DNA from: Undaria pinnatifida
Taxonomy: Eukaryota > Sar > Phaeophyceae > Laminariales > Alariaceae
Assembly: GCA_012845835.1 (NCBI GenBank)
Contig: JABAKD010000028.1
Span: 13,734,648-13,798,647 of the forward strand
Direction: 5' to 3'
Length of the DNA: 64,000 nt
Position numbers and translations under genes: made by a program
Part shown: positions 36,173-46,500 of the stretch, piece after piece
Layout of the letters: each line of letters begins with the position of its first letter
Position numbering within the stretch: position 1 is the first letter of the stretch
The notes under the pieces: generated by a model
Database searches by the model: none
What the model saw: only the letters and a program-made list of their open reading frames with translations
What the model was told of the DNA's origin: nothing

Positions 36173-36479
36173 GCCTGTCGCCCCGGTGGCGTATCAGGTT
36201 ATCCTCGAGCCTGGTATAGGGCAGTTTCGTGAGTTCGAGTCCCCCTGAGTGCATACTCGCATAAATTCATAGACTTTTTCTTGTGCGCAAATTGACTCGC
36301 GGAAAGCGCGAGAGCGTGAGTTAGTAACACTCGATGAAAAATCGACGAGCAGTGGGATTATTGAACCCTATGCGCGATAAAAAGTGAAGGCAAGAAACGG
36401 GGGAGAGAAGGAAGGACACCTGTGGCCACGGCTTGCCCAGAAACTGGAAATTAGAAGAGTTGGGGGGGGGGGGGGGGGG
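36173..36479 (+). mobile_element. SINE family A, copy 4
   Basis: The A box TGGCGTATCAGG is at 36187-36198 and the B box GAGTTCGAGTCC at 36231-36242, a tRNA-like spacing. The conserved body and GTGGCCACGGCTTGCCCAGA follow. The tail is G-rich (T-to-G slippage or later expansion), not A-rich. Confidence 0.85.
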
Positions 36480-36626
36480 CTATTAATACTCCGTAGGACG
36501 AGTTGGTCGAGGTCGTGACAAGAGCTTTTCGCCGCAGAAATAGGAACCCCTTACTGCTTTTAATACAGAGGACACCACAACTGGAAACCCGTTTGTTGGG
36601 AAAATGTTGGGAAATGCAACTGAGTT

Positions 36627-36727
36627 AAATCGACACACGACGCGTATGAAAATACATGGAAGTGTGGTGGGCTACAGCTTTATTTTTCCCCATCCGCCGG
36701 AGGATGAAAGAAAAAAAAAAAAGTTAG
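36627..36727 (+). repeat. Element K 3' end, copy 2
   Basis: Same order as copy 1: CGACACACGACGCGTATGAA, GGAAGTGTGGTGGGC, CCCATCCGCCGGAGGATGAA and an A-rich run. The hairpin stem CATCC/GGATG is intact. Confidence 0.65.
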
Positions 36728-36894
36728 GAAAATTACTTGGAAATAGTATAGGGAGGGGTCTGGGGGTTCTGAAGGGGTTAACTCGTGGTCGAGGATTTGA
36801 GGCGTGAGACGCGAGTAATGCAGGTTCTCGTGTTGTTGGTGCCGTGAAACCAAAGCAGAAAAACGATCATGGGCAGATGGGCCGTGTGGGCTTT

Positions 36895-37120
36895 GGTCCG
36901 TCAGTTTTCGCCTTCAATATCGTTGTCGCTATTGTTTGTCGACTTTTTGGTGTTTCAATTCAATAACGGCTATTAGCGTTTTCGTTTTCGTTCTCGTTCT
37001 CGTTTTCGTTATCGTTATTGTTATCGTTGTCGTTATCGTTATCGTCATCGTTGTTGCTATCGATTTGTTTTGGGTCTTAACGTCCCGAAATGATTTTCGT
37101 TTCAATATCCAACACTAATT
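36895..37120 (+). repeat. Dispersed repeat with (CGTTAT)n core
   Basis: CGTTTT/CGTTAT/CGTTGT hexamers cover 36975-37060, framed by TTTTCGCCTTCAATATCG and ATATCCAACAC as at 0.87-1.06 kb. The core is longer and purer here. Confidence 0.65.
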
Positions 37121-37301
37121 TATTAATATTTCCTGGCATCTTAACTGGCGCAATATCAATAATATTGCATCGTTTGATTAACAGAGCAGAGTTTACAGTT
37201 TGCAGCGGCACAAGGCTGCGATACCCACACCAGATGCCCGGTTTTGTAGGAGCCCAGAAAGAGAGCACTATATTAGGATTCGAGGTAGTATTTCAGCGGT
37301 G

Positions 37302-37494
37302 GGGGGCTCCCGATACTGCCGACTGGACAGTTGAATAGTGCCGTTGCTCTCCATTGTGCGGATGAAACCGTTTGGCACGACTGGAGCGCTCCCAGTAACT
37401 CTCTGCAGTAACCCTAACCCTGTCTCCAATAGTGCCGGTGCCCTCAATAGTGCCGGTGCACTATGGGACGTACCGGCACTATTGGGAGCTCCCT
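37302..37494. mobile_element. Family E inverted-repeat element, copy 4
   Basis: The left end GGGGGGCTCCCGATACTGCC and right end GGCACTATTGGGAGCTCCC form terminal inverted repeats. Between are three direct AATAGTGCCG(GT) motifs, one inverted copy, and the scaffold GAAACCGTTTGGCACGACTG. There is no coding capacity. Confidence 0.75.
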
Positions 37495-37742
37495 ACTGTA
37501 GTACGAACACGAGAACAGATCAGCGCTCCGCGCTCCGGCGTGGGCACCCGCGACGACGCCGCGTCGTTGATGATGGAATTGATGGCGCTGGGCATTAATG
37601 TGCCTTGATCAAGACGTTGTCGTACACACTACAGCAGTAGTACACTATAGTACACGTCAGCAGACTGCAGTAGACTATATACCAGGTACAGGACAGTATA
37701 CAGTACAGTTGGTTAGGGTATGAAGGTACAGTAGGTACAGTA

Positions 37743-37925
37743 GGGGTCCCTCAGTAAGGCGGCGGTGTGCTATACACTATCGAGAGCAATATGACCGCCT
37801 TGTTGGGGGAAGTCGCCTTCACTCATGGTAATGAGTGCAATTCCCCAGTCGCACCAAGCGATTTCGACCGCCTTGTATCGGGATACCGCCTTATATAGGG
37901 ATATACCGCCTTATTGGCGAGCCCC
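37743..37925. mobile_element. Family D inverted-repeat element, copy 1
   Basis: Ends GGGGTCCCTCAGTAAGGCGG and CCGCCTTATTGGCGAGCCCC are inverted repeats. Five copies of TAAGGCGGT-like motifs (both orientations) surround the scaffold GCGACTGGGGAATTGCAC (seen on the minus strand). It abuts the truncated 5' end of LINE copy 2. Confidence 0.8.
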
Positions 37926-37939
37926 TATGATACTGCATC

Positions 37940-39970
37940 GACCATCCATACCAAAGTTACTGCAGGGCGTGGCCAGAGTATCGGTACACTACCTGGAGAG
38001 TGCTCGGATAAGTTCGACGTGGGGCAAGGTCTCAGGCAAGGATGCGTGCTCGCGCCACCGCTGTTCAACATATATTTTTCACGGCGGTACTGCGTGTGAC
38101 CGAGAAACGCTTCCTCGCTAATGCAGCCATCACAGACAACATGGTGCAGCTCCAACGAAAGGAGAAAGGCGAGAAGAAGGGCACTTCACGCACAGGCAAA
38201 GTCGACGGGCGGAGGGGGAAGGAGGGGGAGGAGGTGCAGAGATTGTGGGGTATGCTGTACGCGGACGATGCGGGCATCATCTCGCGATCATCAGAAGGGC
38301 TGGAGAGGATGACGGTGATCGTGACTGCGTGCTCGGCGTTTGGGCTTACGGTCTCCGAGGCGAAAACAGAGATTATGTGCCTGCAAACCAAAGGCGGGGG
38401 GAAGGTGTCGTTCACAATCAATGCAGCCGGCCAGGTATACAAAGAAACAATCGAGTTTGTGTAGTTGGGCGGGGCTATCACCGCAGACAGAGACCTTAGC
38501 ATTGAAATAACGCGGCGTCTTCAGAGGGCCTGGGCGTGCTTCCAGCGGTACAAGATGGAACTCCATGATCGCCCAGGTGTGCGCTTACGTTTAAGGTGCG
38601 GTTGCTGAACGCTGACGTGGTCGAGACACTGCTTTACGGTTACATGACGTGGAGCCCGAACAAGCCTGACTATGACAGGCTACGACGGGTTCACCACTCC
38701 ATGCTCCTCCCATGCCTCGGATGGCGGAAACGGAAGCGCGACGACCACACCCTATCGCACGCCGACGCGCTTGCCAAGACAGCTTCCGAGAGCGTAGAGG
38801 CGATAGTGCGCAAACGGAGGATATTGTTTGCGGGATTCGTAGCACGTATGGGGGAGGAGCGTCTGCCACAGAGAGTGATGGTTGGGGAGCTTGTTGGGGG
38901 TAAGGGCTACTCAGGGGGGCAAGAGAAGGACTGGATGGCTCGTCTAAAGGGGGATATGTCGGTCTTTGGAATGAAATTCGAAGGGTGGCGAAAGGCTGCT
39001 CAGAAGACCGACAGATGGTTTCGACGAGTAGACGAAGGAGCCGAGTTGTTCATGCGGAATTGGCATGAAACGGAGAGACGCAAAGCTGCAGAGCGACGCG
39101 CAAAGGCTGCGGCAGTGCTATCCACCGTCGGCATCTCTAAGCGGGAGGGGGGAGGGGGGGAGGGGGGAGAGGGGGGAGAGGAGGAGGGGAGAGGGGCGGA
39201 GGAAGGGGGGAAGGGGGGGGGGGCGGGGTGGGAGGCGTCATGCCCAAGAGACTGAAGTCTGGGTCTAGCCACCATCGTCTTGAAATTTGTGGGCCTTCCA
39301 ATGGCCGTCACGAGATAGCGTAAGACCGCCCTGACTTTTTCGCCATGTTGCGTTCTGTCCCCAGTGCCATTGATGATGCACCAAATACCCTCTATGAGCC
39401 CAATGCCGTCTTTATTCAGTTCCTAGGGTCTGCTAGTATGACATTTTCTTCCCTTTCCTTTCCTTGCTTCTTCTTCTTATCTTGTCTTTTCTTGCTTTTC
39501 TTGTCTTTTCTTTTCTTTCCTTTTTCGTTTTTCCGCTTTCTTGTATTTTCTTTCCTTTCCTTTATATTCTTTTCATTGTTTCTTTTTTTTCCGAATGACT
39601 CACGTCTGTCGTGCGTATGCGTAGTGATAGGTACTATATACGTGCAATATATACGTGGTAGTCTTTCTTGGGTGGCAAGCGGTATAGTCGGTTTTTCCAG
39701 GCGCGAGTAGTGAGACGTATGCACCAGTATGAACCTGGCACATCATAGGCTGACTCCCGATTTCGCTTTCATGTGTTTCTGGTGGAGGCATGAATTGCGT
39801 CAGCTGTGATATATGCGTGTACCACGTTTGGTTTGTTGGTGTTTTCCCTGGGGTATTCCTCAGCTCCTGACAGTGACTGGAGCCTGCCTGTCCTGTGACC
39901 ACGGACTTGATTATGCGAGTTAATGCGAGAACAACAACAACAACAACAGCAGCAGCAGCAGCAGCACACG
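37940..39970 (+). mobile_element. LINE copy 2, 5'-truncated and frameshifted
   Basis: It starts inside the RT domain ([15 protein letters not shown] at about 38015-38060). The frame shifts near 38085 in the NIYF/FTAV region and again near 38595 by loss of one base. Catalytic YADD is at 38258-38269. A TAG at 38462-38464 occupies the same place as the second stop of copy 1. The C-terminal domain runs to about 39255, followed by a 3' UTR with a pyrimidine tract (39440-39595), the core CTGTGACCACGGACTTG and a tail of (AAC)n then (AGC)n ending near 39970. It lies about 140 bp upstream of the first recognised PTAR1-like exon. Confidence 0.9.
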
Positions 39971-40110
39971 TGTTTTTAACACCTTGTACATATGGCACTG
40001 AGACGAATGTACCAGGTAGGTCGTGTGTTCTTGGCGCTGTCCAGTTTTGACACACTGTCCCCCAACCCCGCCCACCATTTCATCACATTTCATTTATCAT
40101 TTATTATCAG

Positions 40111-40519
40111 CGACGAGCTCGGCATAATCTTCTGCAAGTCGCCGCCACAGTCAGCAGCAGATGACGCTAACTCCGGAGAAGCAACCTCGTCCTCGGAACC
40201 GCACTTCATCCTCCAGGAGCACAAACTAGGAGTCTCGGTACACAGCGTACACCCCCTCATTAATGAAGCACGGAGGGCGTTTCCTGCTGCCCGCGAAGAT
40301 TACGAACGCAAACGAAGGATGGTGCTTGAGAGCGATAGTACCGACCAACTAGGCGCAGACGGCGCTGATTTGGAGGCAGCCACGGAGAGGCTGATGTCGG
40401 TCACTCGAGCTTTGCTCTTGGTGAACGCGGACCATGGCTCGGCCTGGAACGCGAGGAAGGCGTCTGTGAGGGACGCGGTGGGGGTGCACGGGTATAGCAA
40501 CGTTCGGCAGGAGATCAAG
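40111..40519 (+). CDS. PTAR1: PTAR1-like exon 1 of those recognised
   Basis: An acceptor TTTATTATCAG precedes a single base completing a split codon, then DELGIIFCKSP, HKLGVSVHSV and PPTA repeat 1 (NADHGSAWNARK). The order DE(L/I)G.I ... KLGV ... matches the animal N-terminus. The exon ends at ...RQEIK; a GC donor (AAG|GCAAGG) gives phase 0 and fits exon 2, while the nearby GT (AAG|GTTTTT) would leave phase 2. The frame stays open upstream to an ATG at 39992, which I consider fortuitous. Confidence 0.75.
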
Positions 40520-43500
40520 GCAAGGTTTTTGCAGATGGTTGTGCTGATTTATCTTTTGTTTTTGAGGACCTGCGTCGTCCTTTCGTTTACTGTTTGGAGG
40601 TGTCTTTTTTCGTGCTTTTAGTTGTCGCTGTCTGCCAACCTCGCAGTGCGCACAGCCTTTCGTACGATTTCCAGATGCGTTACACAACAGGAAGCGGATA
40701 ACAGGCAACAATTTTTTTTTTCTGTCTGAGCAAGTGTGCTGTTGCCTAAAAAAAGCCTGGTCACAACATAAGCAAAACAAAGGGTACCAACACCTGGCAC
40801 CCGTTGTTTTGTTCAGTGCTGTGGTTGCAGCAACAGTGTGGTGGTGGTGGTGGTGGTGGTTGTGGTGGTGGTGGTGGTGGTGGTGGTGGTGGTGGTGGTG
40901 GTGGTGGTACCTTTTATACCTTAGGCGCGTGCGACGATAGAGGTTGCTTTTTTTTTGTTGTAAAGTTTTTTGTGCATGCCGAGGCTTCTTAACCCAGAAT
41001 GGTGTGTGGTGTGACTACAGAGTACAGAGTACAGAGTACAGCAGTTTTTTTTTGCTTTGTCATACTCGTGTTACTTTTTAGGAATACCCAGGCCATAGGT
41101 TTGTTCCATCACAAAAGCACTGTCAATTTGCGCACAATCGTTTTTTTGGGGAGTACCTAGTATGGTATTATGGTATCATGGTATGGTATATCATCGTATG
41201 GTAATATGGTATGGCAATACGGTATGATAATATGGTAAGGTATTGGTAATATGGTATAGAGTTCCTCAAGTGAAGAGCCCCATAAAACAAAAACGGTGCA
41301 CCTCTACCGACTACTACCACTACTACTACTACTACTGCTACTGCTACTACTTCTACTGCTACTACTACCACTACTACTACTACTACTGCTATTACTACTA
41401 CTATTACTACTACTACTACTACTGCTACCGCTACTACTACTACCATTACCACTACTACTACTACCACTACTACTAATACTTCTACTGCCACTACTACTTT
41501 TAGTACCATGTTCTGCACGGTTAGTATCACATCGGATATCGTATCATAGTTGGTGGACGATGTCGCTGGCGACGATTAGATTACTGGTCTGCCGAAAACA
41601 CACAAAAACAAGAAGAAAAAAAAATCTCCTTTGAAGGTAGGTGCACCTTTGAGGCACCCTCGAATCACCTTTGAAGCACCTTTGAAGGACCTTTAAAAAG
41701 TACACCTTTGACACACCTTTGAAGGACCTTTAAAAGAAACACCTTTGAAGCACCTTTGAAGCACCTTCAAAAGGTGTACCTTTTAAGGACACCTCCTACG
41801 GAAGGCGTGCACCTTTTTTTTTGTGATGATTATTGATCACTTTTAGGGTCTCTATACCTCACCGAAAATCTGATTTGGAGTAGGAGTAGGTGCCCACCTA
41901 AGGTGCAACCCGATGAACAAACCCATGCCCTCCCTACGTATACCTAGCTAAACTCCAACCCGTTTTTGGTAAAAAAAGGGTGAAATACACACGGTTTCGG
42001 GTTATGCCCCGTTGGTCACAAAATACTCCCTCTGTCGTACCATGCATCTTATGTCGTACCATGCATCTTATGTCGTACCATGCATCTTATGTCGTACCAT
42101 GCATCTTAGCACTGCATCTTAGCACTGCACGTTAGCACTGCACGTACTGCACGTTAGCGCTGCACGTCAGCGCTGCACGTTAGCACTGCACGTTAGCGCT
42201 GCACGTTAGCACTGCACGATAGCGCTGCACGTTAGCACTGCACGTTAGCACCGCACGGTAGCACTGCACGTTCGCACTGCACTTTAGCAATGCACGATAA
42301 GGTTTTGGGGGTAAGGGAAGCTGATTGGAAGTACATGAAGTACAAGCAGTAGCAGTAGTGCCGGATGTTACTTGCAGTGGTAAAAGGCGTCATGTAAGGA
42401 CTAAGAAGACGAAGAAGGCTAAGGGCCGTCTGGTATCAATGATCCTTCCAAGTCCCTTCCCAAATCGTAGGTTCGAAGAAGCTTTTGCGTACCTGCGTAC
42501 CAGTGCAACTTACAGGAACCAGCCTCTCCTCCCGCTGGCGATCTTTTTCTTGCCCGCCTCCCCCGCTTGATATTACGTCGTGGGAGAATGTCCACGGCGG
42601 AGGATTGGAATGCGTTCGTCGAAGAGATGCGGAAAATAGACGGATGTAACGTGGAGAAGTGTGGTACATTGGATAGTATGATAGCGACAAAACCATCGCC
42701 ACCGTACGAGACAGATGCTAGCTAGATAATACGTATTTATAGTAATACCTAGCCACAGACGGCCAAACAGGAACAATGTAAGATAGGCGAAACGTTTTTA
42801 TATATCCTGTGGAAGAAACGTACTGAGCGCCCAAAGGTTGAAGGTGTCTCCATGAGGACTAGGAACGGTACTCCCTCTCGAAAGTGATGCGCAGTCAATG
42901 GTCGAATGACTAAGGGAAGCAAAAAATGAGCATGTCCCCCCGCCCGCCCCCCACCTTGAAACCCATCATACAGCTTCTGAACCTGATCTTCACGAAGCAT
43001 GCCAAGAGCCCGAATGCGTGGGCTCACCGGCGGTGGTGCTGGAGGAATGAAGAACGCTTCAGAAGAGGGAAGACCAGCCCCTGGCAGCCCCTTGATGTCA
43101 GAGAAGAGTTGAAGGTCAGTCGGAAATCTACCCCTTCGGCCGTCCGAGGACCAACGGCAGAAGGGGTAGGGTGTAGGTTGGACCGCAACTGGGCCAAATG
43201 CCAGAAAAGTTGGGGGGAAGTCCAGCTGCAGGCTGCTTTCTGTTTTCTCATGGCCGGGGGGGTCGTTTGTGGGTGAGCTTGCGCATTTCCCACACACTTT
43301 TTGGAGGGATGACGTTCCGGGTGGCTCTCTCCACCGCACATTTTTAATCCTCAAGACGAGCCGGTTCGACACACTCGAGGTACTAACGCATCCGTATATA
43401 CCACGTCAGCTTGCGCTGCTATAGTAGTAGTAGTAGCAGTAGCAGTAGCAGTAGCAGTAGCAGTAGCAGTAGCAGTGGCAGTAGCAGTACTAGTACTAGT

Positions 43501-46500
43501 ACTTAGTACTTGTACTACTAGTATCTAGTACTAGTACTTAGTACTTGTACTAGTAGTGGTACCAGTTGTAGTGGCTTGGTAGTAGCACTAGCACTAGCAT
43601 TAGTACTAGCACTAGCAGTAGCAATAGCAGTAGCAGTAGTGGTAGTAGTAGCAGTGGTAAGAGTGTTAGTAAGGTAACGGTGACCTCCGGTAGGGGCGGG
43701 CGTGGTATACGAAATCCGAAGGATACGCCAGCTTGCGCTGGATTGCGAATACAATCGAGTCAAATTGACACACGACCTGTATGAAAGCACGTGAAAGTGT
43801 GGTGAGCCCGAGCTGTTTGTTTTCCCATCCGCCGGAGAATGAAAAGAAACAAGAGAAGCATCCCGGGTGCTTTCTAAGATTTAAGTAGGACGCGAAAGAG
43901 GAAGCACCAGTGAGATGTGCGTTCCAGTTCCTCTGTAGCTCTATTTTTCCGGTAGGTTAATTTCAAGTTAGTTTTGCTTTGTTTCAACAAGACAGCGGGT
44001 GGGGCGGTTGGTGATGTTCATGCCAAACGCGTGTTCCGTCGTAGCTGTTATGACTGAAATAGTGCATTTTCTCACTTTGATCGATTTGGTCAATTAGACC
44101 CACTAGACCAGGTCAGCACACAAGAAAAAAACAAAACGGAGCCACACTCCTAGAAAGGTCGAAACGAGAAAAAAAAAAGGATGTTGTGACTTCTGTGCAA
44201 ATCGAGAAAATGATGGGGGGTTTTCAACTTTTTTTACTTGGTTTTAGTAACCCTGTCTGGTTCCTTAAAAGCAATGTGTGGGTAAGGTTGCTTTTTTGGT
44301 GCTCCCCTGATGAGGCCAACAAACTGCCAAATTATCGTGGAATGCCAGCTGTGTTTTACATCATGATTCGTTAAAATGCCTACCTGGTAGGAATAGGCCA
44401 TGAAACCGTTAACTGCGGTTTTCCTCAATCGTAGGCTTTAACGTAACGTAGGGAGAAGCTCCCTCAATGGAAACGCCTCACAATGTTTGCACCTCTTACC
44501 GGCCTATTATTAATAGCAGCATTAGTATGATCAGTCGCATATGTCGCGAACAGGAGCAGTTACTTAGTTGTTTCCGTTCTGTTCCGACGCGCTTGTACGA
44601 CAAGGTGTGTGAGAGGGTCGCCGACTTATACCCCAAGAACTACTACGCCTGGACTCAACGGAGCTGGATCGTGCTCCGGGCAGTGGGTGGTGCGATCGCA
44701 AGCGGTGCGATCGCAAGCGGTGCGATCGCAAGCGGTGCGATCGCAAGCGGTGCGATGGAAGGCGGTGTGGAGGGTGCAGGGGGCGGGATATTGTCGCCCG
44801 GGGAACACGCCTTGGAGCTGGTGAGTCCTGCCGTCACGGGCGCAGCGGTTTTGCCGGCAAGACTACTTGCGTTCGCTTCGATGAGCTTTGCGCCTTTTCG
44901 TTGTTGTACGCGAGGAATGACGTGAGTAGTGACCGCTTGCTTGTGATCCAGCCGTTGTTGAGCACCTTGCTTTGGCACTTATATCGCCCATCTGGTGCCA
45001 GCTCGTCCATGCATGTGCAGTGCCATACGGGTCCCCCAATAAGGCGGTATCCCCATCCCTATATAAGGCGGTATCCCGATGTAAGGCGGTCGAAATCGCA
45101 TGGTGCGAACGGGGAATTACACTCATAACGTGCAATGAATAAGGCGGCTTCCCTCTATAAGGCGGTCAGATTGCTCTCTATAGCACACCACTGCCGCAAT
45201 GGGGGGTGCTGCTGTACGTAAAAGCACTACAGCAGTAAGCCGTCATGTTATGTGTTTCGAGATGGCCAACTTGCGCCTATCCCAAGACCACGTTGGCTCG
45301 AGGCGCGGGTTAGACCGCACCGCAGCCGCCGCAGCTTGACGACAATCGGCGTTTTTCCTGCTTCTCCTTCGACTGTCGTCGTTCTGGAGTTGGTAGACCA
45401 ATGAATCGCTGGAACATCTTGTTGAGACGAAAGCCTAAACCACGTCCCCAACCGTGATTATTATTAGCCCTTGTTCAAGAAAAGCGGCCCGTTGGTTCGC
45501 AGACTCCAGTCTGCACGCATTGTCGTTTCGTTAGAGCATGCTGTGGTCCATCTCGTTATGATGTTCGCAAGCGCTCATGCTGTGATTTGGCTATGCTGTT
45601 CGCTAAAATTCAAGCTATGCTCTCGCTATGTTGCTCACAAGACTGCAAAAGAGCTGTTTCCCCCACAGCTCAAGTGTATGTTTGCGTATTTGGTTGCCAT
45701 ATTTTGTTTGCGTATGTTAGCCCTAATCAGACTGGTCGAATCAATTATAACATTGCAACTATGTAACAGCTTAGGCGAAGATCTCACAATGGCGTCAGAA
45801 TCTTCGTGCGAACAAGCTTCGCGGCATAAGCTGGAGATGGTAGAGGGAAAGAAACGAGGCGCGCCTTCGACTATTCGACAGCAGCGACAAATCGACGCAG
45901 GAGAACGAGTGCAATCCTGCCTGAACAAAAAAAATGAACGTTTAATGCGCCGTTGAATATATTTATTAAGGTGTTTCTTGTTTTCTTAAAATTTGCCAGG
46001 TGTATATACCAGGTCTTGCTTTTGCCCAAAAGCCGTGGCTGAGAATGTTTTCCTCGCGTGTTGATCTTTACTAAATGTTTTTTTTCTGTAGCTGAAAACC
46101 GAAACGCGCAGCAAGATATTTACTTTAAAGCGGCCCAAGTAATCCCCTTAACACACCTCATAACATCGCGAGCAGCAGCCACGCAGCTTTGTACTACAAT
46201 CGCAGGTGGGTAGATATAAGAGCGCAGATGGGTTCGCTCGTGTTTTTTTTCCTTGGGCTAGGTTTTGCTGTGCTGGAGAATCCCCCTCCCCCCTCCCCCC
46301 CCAGTCAGCCCTCGTGCATATTCTTGTGGGGCTGCGAGATGATCGGACTTGACGGCTGTTATAGCTGTTATGGTTTTTCGTTGGGTGGCAGGGCAAAAGC
46401 AAACCACAGTAGTATTTGCAGTGCAGTAGGGGTCTCCCAATAAGGCGGTCTGAGTAAGGGCGAGTAAGGCGATATCCTGACATAAGGCAGTCAAATCGCT

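Larger units (their letters stand above)
40520..42973 (+). other. Intron 1 (2.45 kb, GC-AG) packed with tandem repeats
   Basis: It contains (GGT)n at 40840-40908, ATGGTAT-type repeats at 41160-41270, (CTA)n at 41310-41505, a CACCTTTGAAG minisatellite at 41630-41820 and a compound 19-bp/13-bp minisatellite at 42030-42300. No internal gene is supported; frames across these arrays are artefacts. Confidence 0.65.

Noticed and set aside
36187-36242. SINE heads as functional tRNA genes
   Set aside because: A and B boxes are present, but a full cloverleaf with acceptor stem does not form by eye and the head continues into a repeated body.
37405-37420. CCCTAACCCTG as a telomere remnant
   Set aside because: Only about one and a half units, inside a family E element; no array.
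39992-40110. ATG at 39992 as the true start of the PTAR1-like protein
   Set aside because: The translated leader does not resemble the family N-terminus, and a good acceptor precedes the conserved part. It remains possible but less likely.
40734-40992. Gly- or Trp-rich frames
   Set aside because: Produced by (GGT)n within the PTAR1-like intron 1.
41168-41634. Poly-Val, poly-Leu and poly-Tyr frames
   Set aside because: Artefacts of the (CTA)n microsatellite.
42030-42300. CRISPR-like repeat array
   Set aside because: Units are contiguous without unique spacers, and the genome is eukaryotic.
43115-43272. Extension of PTAR1-like exon 2 to 43272
   Set aside because: A good donor and phase fit, but the extra residues lack family similarity and a closer donor also fits. 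Kept only as an alternative.
44691-44755. GCGATCGC repeats as evidence of cyanobacterial (HIP1-rich) DNA
   Set aside because: The octamer is confined to one 15-bp tandem unit inside a eukaryotic exon and is not spread over the window.
45471-45956. 161-codon frame inside intron 3
   Set aside because: Starts with TTG, no recognisable residues, within an intron; it could be TE-derived but is unsupported.
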